A stretch of 64,000 bases of DNA from Clostridium_F caseinilyticum (GTDB taxonomy: Bacteria; Bacillota; Clostridia; Clostridiales; Clostridiaceae). Of the stretch, positions 49,483 through 58,462 are shown one piece after another. The DNA lies in assembly GCF_046127645.1 (NCBI RefSeq), contig NZ_CP175919.1, one strand, 5' to 3'. The notes under the pieces were generated by a model, which worked only from the letters and a program-made list of their open reading frames with translations, was not told where the DNA came from and did not search any database. How positions within the stretch are numbered: the first letter of the stretch is position 1; each line of letters begins with the position of its first letter. Made by a program: the position numbers and the translations under genes.

Positions 49483-52029
49483 TTATTTTTTTAAATATAA
49501 ATAAAGACTATTTATAAATGCAATGGTTCCAGAGAAAAAAATTACTATAAGCCATTGAGCTAAATTAAGAGCTACTGTATGGAATACATTTTGCATAAAA
49601 GGTATATATAAAATACTTATAAGCATGGCTATAGATATTGCTACTGCTCCTACTAAATATATATTAGTAAAATATTTAATCTCAAATATAGAATGTCTTT
49701 CAGATCTACATTCAAAAACATGTATAAGTTGAGACATTATAAGTGTACTTAAAGCTAGAGTTCTACAAGTCTCTAAAGTAAATCCATAGTAAGAACCTGC
49801 CATAAAAGAAAGTACAGTACAAATACCAATTAAAGAACCTCTTATAATTATTTTTTCTTTTAATCCTCTTGCAAATATTCCTTCCATTTTAGGTCTAGGT
49901 TTTTCACTCATTATATCTGTATCAGCAGGATCTACCCCTAAAGCTATAGCGGGAAGTCCATCTGTAGCTAAATTTACAAATAATATTTGTATTGGAAGAA
50001 GGGGTGTTGGTAAATACAAAAGTGACGCTATAAACATAGTTAGAACTTCTCCTAAATTACAAGAAAGCAAATATCTTATAAACTTTCTTATATTATCATA
50101 TATAACTCTTCCTTCTTCTACTGAAGCTACTATAGTTGCAAAATTGTCATCTAATAAGATCATGGAAGATGCCTCTTTTGTTACATCAGTACCAGTTATA
50201 CCCATAGATATACCTATATCTGCCTCTTTAACTGCTGGAGCATCATTTACTCCATCTCCTGTCATAGCTACAATCTTATTTTTATTTTTAAATCCTTTTA
50301 CTATTCTCAATTTATGATTAGGACTAACTCTTGCAAATACTGTAATAGTATCTAACTTTTTATTTAATTCTTTATCATTTAATTTATCTATTTCCTCTCC
50401 TTCTAAAACCTCTTTTTCACTTTTACAAATATCCAATTCTTTTCCTATTGCATAGGCAGTATTTCTATGGTCACCAGTTATCATTATAGGTTTTATTCCT
50501 GCCATTTTACATTTTAATACTGCATCTTTAACTTCTCTTCTTGGCGGATCTATTATACCTGCCACACCTACAAATATTAAGTCCCTTTCCAAAGATGTAC
50601 TTCTTGTAAGCCCTTCTCTTTTATAAGCTCCTGCTATACAACGTAATGCCTCATAGGACATTTTTTCTATAGCTTTCTCTACATCATATCTATGTTTATT
50701 TGTTAATTCTTCTATTTCTCCATTAATTAAAATATATTTGCATTTTTTTATAACTCTTTCAGGAGCTCCTTTTACATAACAGGTTTCACCACTATCATCT
50801 CTTACTATAACAGACATCATTTTTCTATCAGAATCAAATGGATTATCATAGATTCTTTTCCCTTTGTCTATAAAACTTTTTATTTCATTTTTCCCTCTAA
50901 AAAAAGCTTTAATAAGAGCCGTCTCTGTAGGATCTCCTAACACACTTTTGTTTATGTCTTTTTCTTTCATGTCTAAATTAAAATCATTACAATAAGTAAA
51001 AATTTTTTTTAATATTAAATTCTTTGGAACATTTTTAGTATCTGAATTATAAATTTTATTATCATAATACACTTTCTTCACAGTCATATTATTTTCTGTT
51101 AAAGTACCCGTCTTGTCTGAACATATAATAGATGTACAACCTAAAGTTTCTACAGCAGGTAGCTTTCTAACCAAAGCATTTCTTTTAAGCATTCTTGATA
51201 CACCTAAAGCTAGAGCTACTGTTACTATAGCAGGAAGACCTTCTGGAATAGCAGCTACTGCTAAGCTCACTCCTAAAAGAAACATTTCATATTTATCTTG
51301 TCCCCTCCATATACCTGTTAAAGTTACAATAACACATATTACGATACATAGAACTACTAAAACTTTTCCCAAATAAGATAGTTTTTCTTTTAGTGGTGAT
51401 TTCTCTATCTCTATATCATCTAGCATTTCGGCTATCTTTCCCATTTCTGTGCTCATACCTGTTTCTACAACCTTTGCTTTAGCTCTTCCTTTTAAAACAA
51501 CAGTACCCATATAAATATTATTATTTTTAAAATTACTATTTTTCTCTACACCCACAGATTCACCAGTTAAAAGAGATTCGTCTACCATAAAACTGCTATC
51601 TTCTACTAATATGCAATCTGCTGGAATTCTATCTCCACTTTCTAAAATAACTAAATCACCTATAACAAGCTCCTCTGCATTTATAACTTTTACATTAGAA
51701 TCTCTTATGACCTTAGCTGTGGGAGAAGATAATTCATTTAATGCTTCTAGAGATTTTTCTGTCTTAAATTCCTGTACAAATCCTAATATAGCATTCATTA
51801 TAACTATAATAAGTATAGTTATAGCATCTGCTTTTTCTCCCATAATTCCTGATATTATAGTAGCAGCTATTAGAACCCATATAATAAAATCATTAAATTG
51901 TTCTAAAAATATTTTAAAAGGAGATATTTTTTTCTTCTTCTTTAAAACATTAGGTCCATATTTTTTAATACGCTTTTGTGCTTCTCTAGTGGTAAGTCCA
52001 CTATATAAATCTATTTTAGACTCATTCAT
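49483..52029 (-). CDS. P-type calcium-translocating ATPase
   Basis: The 848-residue pump has the actuator motif DESLLTGESVGVEK, phosphorylation site CSDKTGTLTENN, nucleotide-domain KGAPERVIKKC, hinge TGDGVNDAPAVKEADIGI and ten predicted membrane helices. Helix 4 carries AAIPEGLPAIVTVALALGVS and helix 6 NLATDGLPAIALG, as in SERCA/PMCA-type Ca2+ pumps, and not the CPC motif of heavy-metal pumps. The short cytosolic N-terminus and the length fit the bacterial LMCA1-like group. Start ATG follows AAGGGGGAATTAAAGTA. It is divergent from the pyrophosphatase gene. Confidence 0.94.
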   Translation of the reverse strand: MNESKIDLYSGLTTREAQKRIKKYGPNVLKKKKKISPFKIFLEQFNDFIIWVLIAATIISGIMGEKADAITILIIVIMNAILGFVQEFKTEKSLEALNELSSPTAKVIRDSNVKVINAEELVIGDLVILESGDRIPADCILVEDSSFMVDESLLTGESVGVEKNSNFKNNNIYMGTVVLKGRAKAKVVETGMSTEMGKIAEMLDDIEIEKSPLKEKLSYLGKVLVVLCIVICVIVTLTGIWRGQDKYEMFLLGVSLAVAAIPEGLPAIVTVALALGVSRMLKRNALVRKLPAVETLGCTSIICSDKTGTLTENNMTVKKVYYDNKIYNSDTKNVPKNLILKKIFTYCNDFNLDMKEKDINKSVLGDPTETALIKAFFRGKNEIKSFIDKGKRIYDNPFDSDRKMMSVIVRDDSGETCYVKGAPERVIKKCKYILINGEIEELTNKHRYDVEKAIEKMSYEALRCIAGAYKREGLTRSTSLERDLIFVGVAGIIDPPRREVKDAVLKCKMAGIKPIMITGDHRNTAYAIGKELDICKSEKEVLEGEEIDKLNDKELNKKLDTITVFARVSPNHKLRIVKGFKNKNKIVAMTGDGVNDAPAVKEADIGISMGITGTDVTKEASSMILLDDNFATIVASVEEGRVIYDNIRKFIRYLLSCNLGEVLTMFIASLLYLPTPLLPIQILFVNLATDGLPAIALGVDPADTDIMSEKPRPKMEGIFARGLKEKIIIRGSLIGICTVLSFMAGSYYGFTLETCRTLALSTLIMSQLIHVFECRSERHSIFEIKYFTNIYLVGAVAISIAMLISILYIPFMQNVFHTVALNLAQWLIVIFFSGTIAFINSLYLYLKK

Positions 52030-52356
52030 TACTTTAATTCCCCCTTAACCTGTTTTCTTATATTATGTATAATTAATATTGCTCTACTTTATGAATATTT
52101 TTAAATTAAATATATTAATCTTATTAAAAATTATAAAGCACTATATAATATAATTAATAATTATTAACCTTTATATGTTGAAGTGTAACTGTATATTTTT
52201 ATATAATAATATATGATAGTTAATCTAAAGCTATGAGGAAAATTAATATTTAAAAATATTAATAAAATTTAGAAAAATGAACTTAATATTCATTTTTATG
52301 ATAAAATAGTTAATACTTAAGTTTATTATATAAAATATCATTAGGAGGAAATTTAA
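52030..52356. other. Divergent promoter region, 327 bp
   Basis: AT-rich spacer between the Ca2+ ATPase (minus) and pyrophosphatase (plus) genes. No gene or convincing repeat was seen; it must hold both promoters. Confidence 0.4.
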
Positions 52357-54000
52357 ATGAAAGACCTTATTTATATAACAGGACATAGAAATCCTGATTC
52401 TGACTCCATCTGTGCCTCTTTAGGCTATGCAGATTTTAAAAAACAATTAGGATATACAAACATAGTATCTGGAAGACTTGGAGAATTAAATAATGAAACA
52501 AAATTTGTTTTAGATTATTTTAACGTTGAAGCTCCAACTTTCATAAATACAGTAAAAACTCAAGTTTCTGATTTAGACATAGATGAAGTTACTCCTATAT
52601 CTAAAGATTTATCTTTGAAAAAAGCTTGGACTATAATGAAAGAAAATAATGTTAAAACTTTACCTGTACAAGATGAAGATGGAAAATTAGTGGGTTTAGC
52701 CGCACTAGCTAATATAAGTTCTACTTATATGGGAGTATGGCAAAAAGACATATTATCTAAAAGTAATGCTAATATAGAAGACATTATAGATACATTAAAT
52801 GCGAAAGTTGCTTATAAAAAAGAAGAAAGCCAAAAATTCACAGGCAACTTAGTAGTAGCTTGCATGGAAAGTAACGATATAAAAAAATATGTAAATGAAG
52901 GAGATATCGTTATTGTTGGAAATAGAGAAGATGCTCAAGAAACTGCTTTAGATTGCAAAGCTCATTTATTAGTAATTACAGGAGATTTTCAAGTATCTGA
53001 TAAAATATTATCTAAAGCAAAAAGCTTAGGATGCTCTATAATAGTAGCAAAAGAAGATACATTTACAACTTCAGTACTTATAACTCAAAGCATACCTGTT
53101 AGCTATATCATGACTTCTTCTGATATAATGAGTTTTAAGCTTTCTGATTTTTTAGAAGATGTTAAAGAAGTTATGTTAAAAACAAGATTTAGAAGTTATC
53201 CTGTAGTAGATCATAACAATAAAATAGTTGGAACTATTTCAAGATATCATTTAATATCACCTAAAAAGAAAAAGGTTATATTAGTAGATCATAATGAAAT
53301 GGGTCAATCTGTACCAGGATTAGAAGAAGCAGAAATAATGGAAATAATAGATCATCATAGAATTGGTGGAGTTAATACTGCATCTCCTATATTCTTTAGA
53401 AATCAACCTGTTGGAAGTACATCTACTATAATTGCAAACATGTTCTATGAAAATAATATTACACCATCAAAAGAAATAGCTGGTGTATTAGCTTCTGCAA
53501 TTATATCTGATACATTATTATTTAAATCACCAACTTCAACAGAATTAGATAAAATAACTTTAGCTAAATTAGCTAAAATAGCAGAAATAGATCCTGAAAG
53601 TTATTCTGTAGAAATGTTTAAAGCTGGTACATCTTTAAAAGGTAAAACTGTAGAAGGATTATTCCATGAAGACTTTAAGAATTTTACTATAGGTGGAGGA
53701 AAAATAGGTGTATCTCAAGTATCTACTATGGACCCTTCAAGTTTTGATCCATTAAAAGAAGATATGTTAAACTTAATGGAAAAGAAAGCAGAAAATGAAG
53801 GATACGAAGGTTTAGTTTTAGTATTAACTGATCTATTGAAAGAAGGTTCTTATATATATATAATAGGGGCTAAAAAAGAAATTATAGCATCAGCCTTTGG
53901 AAAATCCTTAGATAAAGATAACTCTTTATATGCTGAAGGAGTATTATCAAGAAAGAAACAAGTAATACCACCAATCACTAATGCAATAGAAAACAAGTAA
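52357..54000 (+). CDS. ppaC: CBS-domain manganese-dependent inorganic pyrophosphatase
   Basis: The 547-residue family II pyrophosphatase has an embedded regulatory insert. The DHH-type catalytic domain starts with YITGHRNPDSDSICASLGYA. Then come a CBS motif (about 70-125), a DRTGG-like domain (about 130-235) and a second CBS (about 245-300). Catalysis resumes with EIIDHHRIGG and GSTSTIIANMF, and the DHHA2 domain ends the chain with substrate-binding PSTTELDK-like and SRKKQVIPPI parts. Relatives with this CBS-DRTGG insert are inhibited by AMP/ADP and activated by ATP or Ap4A. Start ATG follows AGGAGGAAATTTAA. Confidence 0.95.
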   Translation: MKDLIYITGHRNPDSDSICASLGYADFKKQLGYTNIVSGRLGELNNETKFVLDYFNVEAPTFINTVKTQVSDLDIDEVTPISKDLSLKKAWTIMKENNVKTLPVQDEDGKLVGLAALANISSTYMGVWQKDILSKSNANIEDIIDTLNAKVAYKKEESQKFTGNLVVACMESNDIKKYVNEGDIVIVGNREDAQETALDCKAHLLVITGDFQVSDKILSKAKSLGCSIIVAKEDTFTTSVLITQSIPVSYIMTSSDIMSFKLSDFLEDVKEVMLKTRFRSYPVVDHNNKIVGTISRYHLISPKKKKVILVDHNEMGQSVPGLEEAEIMEIIDHHRIGGVNTASPIFFRNQPVGSTSTIIANMFYENNITPSKEIAGVLASAIISDTLLFKSPTSTELDKITLAKLAKIAEIDPESYSVEMFKAGTSLKGKTVEGLFHEDFKNFTIGGGKIGVSQVSTMDPSSFDPLKEDMLNLMEKKAENEGYEGLVLVLTDLLKEGSYIYIIGAKKEIIASAFGKSLDKDNSLYAEGVLSRKKQVIPPITNAIENK

Positions 54001-54033
54001 TTAATAATAATTTAAACTAAAGAACACAAATAT

Positions 54034-54110
54034 AAAAAATACACTTAATAAACCTTAAAATAAATACGTATTAGAAATGAAAAATAAGGTGTTTTATAAG
54101 TGTATTTTTT
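54034..54110 (+). terminator. Terminator after ppaC
   Basis: AAAAAATACACTTA pairs with TAAGTGTATTTTTT, with ACCTTA/TAAGGT inside, and ends in a T run. It lies 34 bases after the stop. Confidence 0.82.
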
Positions 54111-54150
54111 ATATTTACTAAATTGTATAAATATAATTTATAATCTTTTA

Positions 54151-54277
54151 ATAACTAAACAAATGCTTAATTAATAAATTTTAAATCCCTATACCAAATA
54201 TTATGTTTAAACAAATATATTAATAGAATATATTGATATAACTATATCTTCAAATAAATTATTCAGTTTTCTTAACT
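54151..54277. repeat. Dispersed about 125-bp element, copy B
   Basis: It aligns end to end with 20219-20345: TAACTAAACAAAT…TTAATTAA, AATCCCTATA, AAATATATTAATA, AATATATTGATAT, AAATAAATTATTCAGTTTT. Identity is roughly 70% by eye. The terminal inverted repeats are more degraded than in copy A. It lies between the ppaC terminator and the end of the PYM-repeat gene. Confidence 0.65.
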
Positions 54278-54291
54278 ATAAATTTACAAAT

Positions 54292-54861
54292 CTAATCTGT
54301 TATTTCTTTTAAAGGTACTTTTCTCATATTTATCTTTACTGCCCTATACAATTCTTTTTCTTTTGATTTATCTATTTCTTCTTTTAATTGCATACCCTGT
54401 TTTTCTGTAAAATTAGAGTGTAAATTTGAATCAAAAGTATCTTCTTGCACTTTGTCTAATCTTTCTTCTTTTTTAATATGTTCATCTTTATTTTTTGTAT
54501 TTTCATTAAATGTTAATATATCCTCTGCAGAATCTTCTTCGCAATATTTTTTATCATTTTCTTCTTCATATTGGTTTCTATATATATTTTCTTTAGTAAA
54601 ATTATAAGTATTTTCATTGTAAGCTCTCGTAGCTTCACATTGAGCCCTATCATTACAAGAACACATATTACCATGATATGAAGGAGTCATGCATGAACTC
54701 ATATATGGGTCCATATACGGATTCATATATGGATTAATCATATAACCACCTGTATATGGATTCATATACATATATGGGTAAATCCACGTGCTGTTTATAG
54801 GACAATAATAGGGTCTATTCTTATATGAGTGTTTTTTTCTGTCATATATATTACTATTCAT
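54292..54861 (-). CDS. PYM-repeat protein, possibly spore-coat-like
   Basis: The 189-residue protein has two unlike halves. Residues 14-60 are rich in Tyr, Pro, Met and Asn with short repeats (YPYMYMNPYTGGYMINPYMN, then PYMDPYM) and end in a Cys-containing SCMTPSYHGNMCSCNDRAQC. The rest is very charged and probably disordered (EENDKKYCEEDSAED). Tyr/Pro-rich repeats with scattered Cys are common in spore coat and crust proteins that become crosslinked, but no family is recognised. Start ATG follows GGGGGATTTATA. A long inverted repeat lies in the leader. Confidence 0.6.
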   Translation of the reverse strand: MNSNIYDRKKHSYKNRPYYCPINSTWIYPYMYMNPYTGGYMINPYMNPYMDPYMSSCMTPSYHGNMCSCNDRAQCEATRAYNENTYNFTKENIYRNQYEEENDKKYCEEDSAEDILTFNENTKNKDEHIKKEERLDKVQEDTFDSNLHSNFTEKQGMQLKEEIDKSKEKELYRAVKINMRKVPLKEITD

Positions 54862-54919
54862 TATAAATCCCCCTATAAATTATTATTAACCTTATACTTT
54901 AAATATAATTCCTTACAAC

Positions 54920-54975
54920 ACATTATATGATTAATTTTTTATTTGTTTACAGAAAAAATTTTTAATCATATAATG
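54920..54975 (-). promoter_or_regulatory. 15-bp perfect inverted repeat in the leader of the PYM-repeat gene
   Basis: ACATTATATGATTAA and TTAATCATATAATGT flank 26 bases, about 60-115 bases upstream of the start codon. No T tract follows on the minus strand, so it is more likely an operator pair or mRNA leader structure than a terminator. Confidence 0.5.
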
Positions 54976-55025
54976 TAAAGGACTTTTAACCCTTAATAAT
55001 TTGCTTTATAATAGCACAGAATAAT

Positions 55026-55073
55026 AAAAAGCTATGAAATAAAAGAATCAAACTTATATTTCATAGCTTTTTT
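55026..55073 (-). terminator. Intrinsic terminator of the flagellar operon, after flgG
   Basis: AAAAAGCTATGAAATA and TATTTCATAGCTTTTTT form a perfect 16-bp stem, T runs on both strands, 23 bases after the flgG stop. Confidence 0.92.
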
Positions 55074-55096
55074 ATTTTAAGTAAATTAAGTTCTAA

Positions 55097-55888
55097 TTAT
55101 TTTCTCATATTATTTATTATTCCCCACATTTCATCTGCTGTTTTAATACCTCTTGAACTTAATTCAAAAGCTCTTTGAGTTATTATCATTTCTGTCATTT
55201 CCCTACCTGCATCTACATTAGAGTTTTCCAAAAATCCTTGATGTATACTTACATCATTATTAACAAAAACATTAACCCCATCTCTAGGAAGATATAAATT
55301 CCTTCCTATGGATAGAAAAGCATCTGCACCTACTGCATTATATATATTAATCTTACCTACTACTTTATTCAATCCATCTGTATCTCTTACAGAAATGGCT
55401 CCATCTTCTGCTATATTTATATTATTAGCATCAAATCCACCTATTCTATTTAAAATTTGCATTCCCTCTGGTTGTTGTATCTGCATTTCTAATCTATTGC
55501 CATTCTCATCTACTAACATTCCATTTCTATCTATTATAAAGTTACCTGCTCTTTCATAAGCATAGTCACCATCTGCCATAATCACTCTAAAAAATCCTTG
55601 TCCATCTATAGCTAGGTCTGTTTTATTTCCAGTAGTTAAAAGAGTCCCTTGCTGATGAGTATCTCTTATCCAGTTAGTGGCCTTAACGCCTGTTCCTGTT
55701 TGTATTTCTGGTCTATCTGAAGTTGGGTATCCCTTTCTTTTTAAAGTTTCTTGAATTAATTCTTGAAAGGATACATCTTCTCTTTTATATCCTACAGTAT
55801 TTACATTAGCTAAATTATTAGATATAGAATCTAATTTATCTTGTTGTGCTATTAATCCTGATTTGCTGTTCCATAAAGCTCTTAACAA
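55097..55888 (-). CDS. flgG: Flagellar distal rod protein FlgG
   Basis: The protein, about 263 residues, builds the distal rod of the flagellar axle. It starts MLRALWNSKSGLIAQQDKLD with the disordered export region and rod motif SISNNLANVNTVGYKRE, and ends with the conserved ENSNVDAGREMTEMIITQRA helix. I place the start at TTG 55888, 6 bases after AAAGGGTG, which gives the family's usual first residues; the ATG at 55894 and GTG at 55897 overlap the ribosome site. It is the last gene of the operon, separated from flgF by a mobile-element remnant. Confidence 0.9.
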   Translation of the reverse strand: MLRALWNSKSGLIAQQDKLDSISNNLANVNTVGYKREDVSFQELIQETLKRKGYPTSDRPEIQTGTGVKATNWIRDTHQQGTLLTTGNKTDLAIDGQGFFRVIMADGDYAYERAGNFIIDRNGMLVDENGNRLEMQIQQPEGMQILNRIGGFDANNINIAEDGAISVRDTDGLNKVVGKINIYNAVGADAFLSIGRNLYLPRDGVNVFVNNDVSIHQGFLENSNVDAGREMTEMIITQRAFELSSRGIKTADEMWGIINNMRK

Positions 55889-55926
55889 AATCATCACCCT
55901 TTATACTTTAAATATTAGTATGCTAA

Positions 55927-56055
55927 CTTATTTTATCCGATGACTACCCGCTCTAATACTCCCATCTTCTTTAAAGTGGGAGTAAAGAGCGACTACGTCC
56001 CTGGATAACAATTTCTAAGCTTTAGAGGAGTAAAAACTCCATCTGAAGCTAAGAA
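55927..56055 (-). mobile_element. IS200/IS605-type right-end remnant R3 inside the flagellar operon
   Basis: On the minus strand three hairpins follow one another: AGCTTCAGATGGAGTTTTTA with its partners ACTCC and TAAAGCT, then CTCTTTACTCCCA…TGGGAGTATTAGAG, then GGGTAGTCATCGGATAAAAT. This arrangement resembles the 3' non-coding ends of tnpB elements. A more decayed relative is R1 at 33280-33395. No transposase gene is present. It fills the flgF-flgG gap and is probably transcribed with the operon. Confidence 0.55.
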
Positions 56056-56061
56056 CTCTGT

Positions 56062-56829
56062 TTATCTTGCTGCTCCAACTTCATTGACTGTCTTTCCTAA
56101 AGTTTCATCTATAGATTGTACTATTTTTTGATTTGTTTCAAAACTTCTCATTGTTGTTAACATATTTACCATTTCATTAGTTACATTTACATTAGATTTT
56201 TCCAAGGAATTTTGTCTTACTATACCATTTATATTCTGAGGATTATTTCCCTCAAATAAATTATCCCCTATTTTTCTTAAGGAATTATAATCATTAAAAT
56301 CTGACACTTGAAAACTATAAGATGGTACTCCATCTAAACTTATATTTCCATTTGCATCTGTACCCATTGTTCTATTTCCTACAAATATAGCTTCTCTTGC
56401 TCCTGTATTTCTATTTATCCCCATTACATTATATCCAGAGTCGTTTACTAAATATCCTCTAGTATCTACATGAAAATGACCATCTCTTGTATAATAATTT
56501 CTTCCGTTATTTTCTATAGTAAAAAATCCTCTTCCTTCTAATGCAAAGTCTGTAGGCTTTCCTGTATCTTGAATAATACCTTGAGTAAATAAGTTATTTA
56601 CCTCATCTATTTTATTTCCCATACTTAAGCCGCCAATAATATTTTTTATATTTCTATTTCCTAATTTTTTATCATAGTTTTCTATTAAAACATCTTCAAA
56701 CTTTTTAAAAGCTAAATTAGTAGATTTGTAACCTACTGTAGAAGCATTAGATAAATTAGAACTTATGGTATCTTGTTTTGCTTCTAAAGATATCATACCA
56801 GAAACCGCCGTATATAAACTTCTTATCAT
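56062..56829 (-). CDS. flgF: Flagellar basal-body rod protein, FlgF/FlgG type
   Basis: The 255-residue paralogue of FlgG starts MIRSLYTAVSGMISLEAKQD with the motif TISSNLSNASTVGYKS, and ends with EKSNVNVTNEMVNMLTTMRS. The mid-part with GKPTDFALEGRGFFTIENNG is the variable D1 domain. I label it flgF because a second, more FlgG-like gene follows; in Clostridia the two are hard to tell apart and some annotations call both hook-basal body protein. Start ATG follows GAGGTAGTGATAAT. Confidence 0.85.
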   Translation of the reverse strand: MIRSLYTAVSGMISLEAKQDTISSNLSNASTVGYKSTNLAFKKFEDVLIENYDKKLGNRNIKNIIGGLSMGNKIDEVNNLFTQGIIQDTGKPTDFALEGRGFFTIENNGRNYYTRDGHFHVDTRGYLVNDSGYNVMGINRNTGAREAIFVGNRTMGTDANGNISLDGVPSYSFQVSDFNDYNSLRKIGDNLFEGNNPQNINGIVRQNSLEKSNVNVTNEMVNMLTTMRSFETNQKIVQSIDETLGKTVNEVGAAR

Positions 56830-56887
56830 ATTATCACTACCTCATTTACTTTTTTATAAATTTACAATTTAAATATATAAAAATGAT

Positions 56888-57109
56888 TTATTTTTTTGTT
56901 TTATCTATAACCTTCATTTCTTGAGGATATTCCATACCCAAATCTCTAGCTTTGCTTTCTATTTGACTTTTACTTAAATTATAGTTTACCTTAACTCCAA
57001 TCATAACAGTTGTCCCCAAAATTATGCCTATTCCTATGCCTATTAAAATTTTTCTATCGGAAAGAAAATTAATAACTTCTTTTATTTTAAATATAATTCT
57101 TTTATTAAT
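56888..57109 (-). CDS. 73-codon single-pass membrane protein with apparent ATT start
   Basis: The frame reads KRIIFKIKEVINFLSDRKIL, a membrane helix (IGIGIGIILGTTVMIGV), then NYNLSKSQIESKARDLGMEY and a short charged end. No ATG, GTG or TTG occurs before the membrane helix. ATT at 57109 is 7 bases from a strong AAGGGGG and overlaps the end of the upstream gene, so it is the likely start. The last part recalls short clostridial MltG-like proteins, but that link is weak. It sits in the flagellar operon between the SwrB-like gene and flgF. Confidence 0.6.
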   Translation of the reverse strand: MNKRIIFKIKEVINFLSDRKILIGIGIGIILGTTVMIGVKVNYNLSKSQIESKARDLGMEYPQEMKVIDKTKK

Positions 57110-57696
57110 ATTACTTCCCCCTTACCAATGTTAAGTATTTCGCATATTTCCTCTACGGTTCGTCCTTCTTTAAGGAGTTTATTTACTTTATTTACTTTTA
57201 TACTATTGTCATCCTCTAAACTATTTTTATAGTTATCATTTTCAATATTTTTATTCTTTAAATTATCTTTTGTTGATTTAGATTTTTTTTCTAAATTATT
57301 TTTATTGTTTTTGTTTATTATTTTTTCACTTATTCCCTGGGAAATATTTTCATTATCCTTATTATGTATATAATTAGCTTTTAATAGATTATTATTACTA
57401 TCTTTAGGATAATTTGCATCATGATTTTTTTTATATGAATCCTTTGCTTCCATATTATTTTCGTATGTATACTTTAAAACATTTAGTTCTTTTTTTAAAT
57501 ATTCTATTTCTTTTTGAATATCTATTAAAGTTTCTGCAAACTCTTTTCTTATTAATCCTATTTCTTCTTTGTATTCATCTATATTTTCTATACTATCTTT
57601 AAGTGTTTCACTAAAAGATCCTTTTTCTTTTTTTATAGCTTTAAAATTTATAAGTATAAGTATTGCTCCTATGGCAATTAATAAAAAAGCTACCAT
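57082..57696 (-). CDS. SwrB-like coiled-coil membrane protein (C-terminal DUF6115-like)
   Basis: The 204-residue protein has an N-terminal membrane anchor (VAFLLIAIGAILILINF), a coiled coil (about 30-90), a low-complexity Lys/Asn-rich linker and a small C-terminal helix-turn-helix-like segment, EGRTVEEICEILNIGKGEVI. Layout and position directly downstream of sigD match SwrB of Bacillus subtilis, which activates the flagellar export gate; the sequence itself is too biased to prove orthology. Start GTG or ATG near 57696 follows the sigD stop by 25 bases. Confidence 0.65.
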   Translation of the reverse strand: MVAFLLIAIGAILILINFKAIKKEKGSFSETLKDSIENIDEYKEEIGLIRKEFAETLIDIQKEIEYLKKELNVLKYTYENNMEAKDSYKKNHDANYPKDSNNNLLKANYIHNKDNENISQGISEKIINKNNKNNLEKKSKSTKDNLKNKNIENDNYKNSLEDDNSIKVNKVNKLLKEGRTVEEICEILNIGKGEVILIKELYLK

Positions 57697-57720
57697 CTTT
57701 TATTCTCCCTATTAATTCTA

Positions 57721-58449
57721 TTAATTATATTTTAATTTAGCCATGGCTTTTTTCAAATGAATTATAGCTCTACTATGAAGTTGACATACTCTTGATTCAG
57801 ATACATTTAATATTTTCCCTATTTCTTTTAAAGTTAGCTCTTCATAGTAATACAGTGTTATTACTAGTCTATCTTTTTCATTTAAAAGCTCTATAGATTT
57901 AGCTAAGTAATCTAATTGTTCCTCTTCTTCTACATATTTTTCAGGACTTGGGCTTTTCTCATCTTTTATGGTTCCTATAAGGGGTACCTCATCCTCCGAT
58001 GAAAATATCAAATCTTCTAAAGAAATTACTGATATATAATTTATGTAATTTTCAATTTCACTTACCTCTTTTAAAGATATATTTAACTCATCTGCTATTT
58101 GTATCAAATTTGGCTCTTTGTTTAACCTTTTTTGAAGTCTTTCTATAGCCTCATTATATCTGTTTAATTTATCCATAGCCCCTTTGGATATGGGGCTATT
58201 TCTTCTTAATTCATCTATCATAGAACCTTTTATTCTTATGGATGCATAAGTAGAAAATTTCATTCCTTTAGATTCATCAAACTTGTTTAAAGCATCCATC
58301 AGCCCGATCATACCATAGCTAACTAAGTCTTCATATTCTATATATTTAGTCTTACCGATTATAACCCTAGAGGCTATATATTTAACCAAAGGAATATATT
58401 TTTTTACTATTTCTTCTTTAACATATAAATTATTATCAGCTATCGCCAT
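57721..58449 (-). CDS. sigD: Flagellar/motility sigma factor sigma-28
   Basis: The 242-residue FliA/WhiG-type sigma factor directs RNA polymerase to late flagellar and chemotaxis genes. Region 2 has YEDLVSYGMIGLMDALNKFD and FSTYASIRIKGSMIDELRR, region 3 has INYISVISLEDL nearby, and region 4 ends with LTLKEIGKILNVSESRVCQL, the -35-binding helix-turn-helix. Start ATG follows GAGGAGGATAGGTC. It lies 13 bases after the PilZ gene. No anti-sigma flgM is in the window. Confidence 0.95.
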   Translation of the reverse strand: MAIADNNLYVKEEIVKKYIPLVKYIASRVIIGKTKYIEYEDLVSYGMIGLMDALNKFDESKGMKFSTYASIRIKGSMIDELRRNSPISKGAMDKLNRYNEAIERLQKRLNKEPNLIQIADELNISLKEVSEIENYINYISVISLEDLIFSSEDEVPLIGTIKDEKSPSPEKYVEEEEQLDYLAKSIELLNEKDRLVITLYYYEELTLKEIGKILNVSESRVCQLHSRAIIHLKKAMAKLKYN

Positions 58450-58462
58450 GACCTATCCTCCT

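Noticed and set aside
51611..52048. 145-codon plus-strand frame
   Set aside because: Antisense to the P-type ATPase; that gene's motifs are unequivocal.
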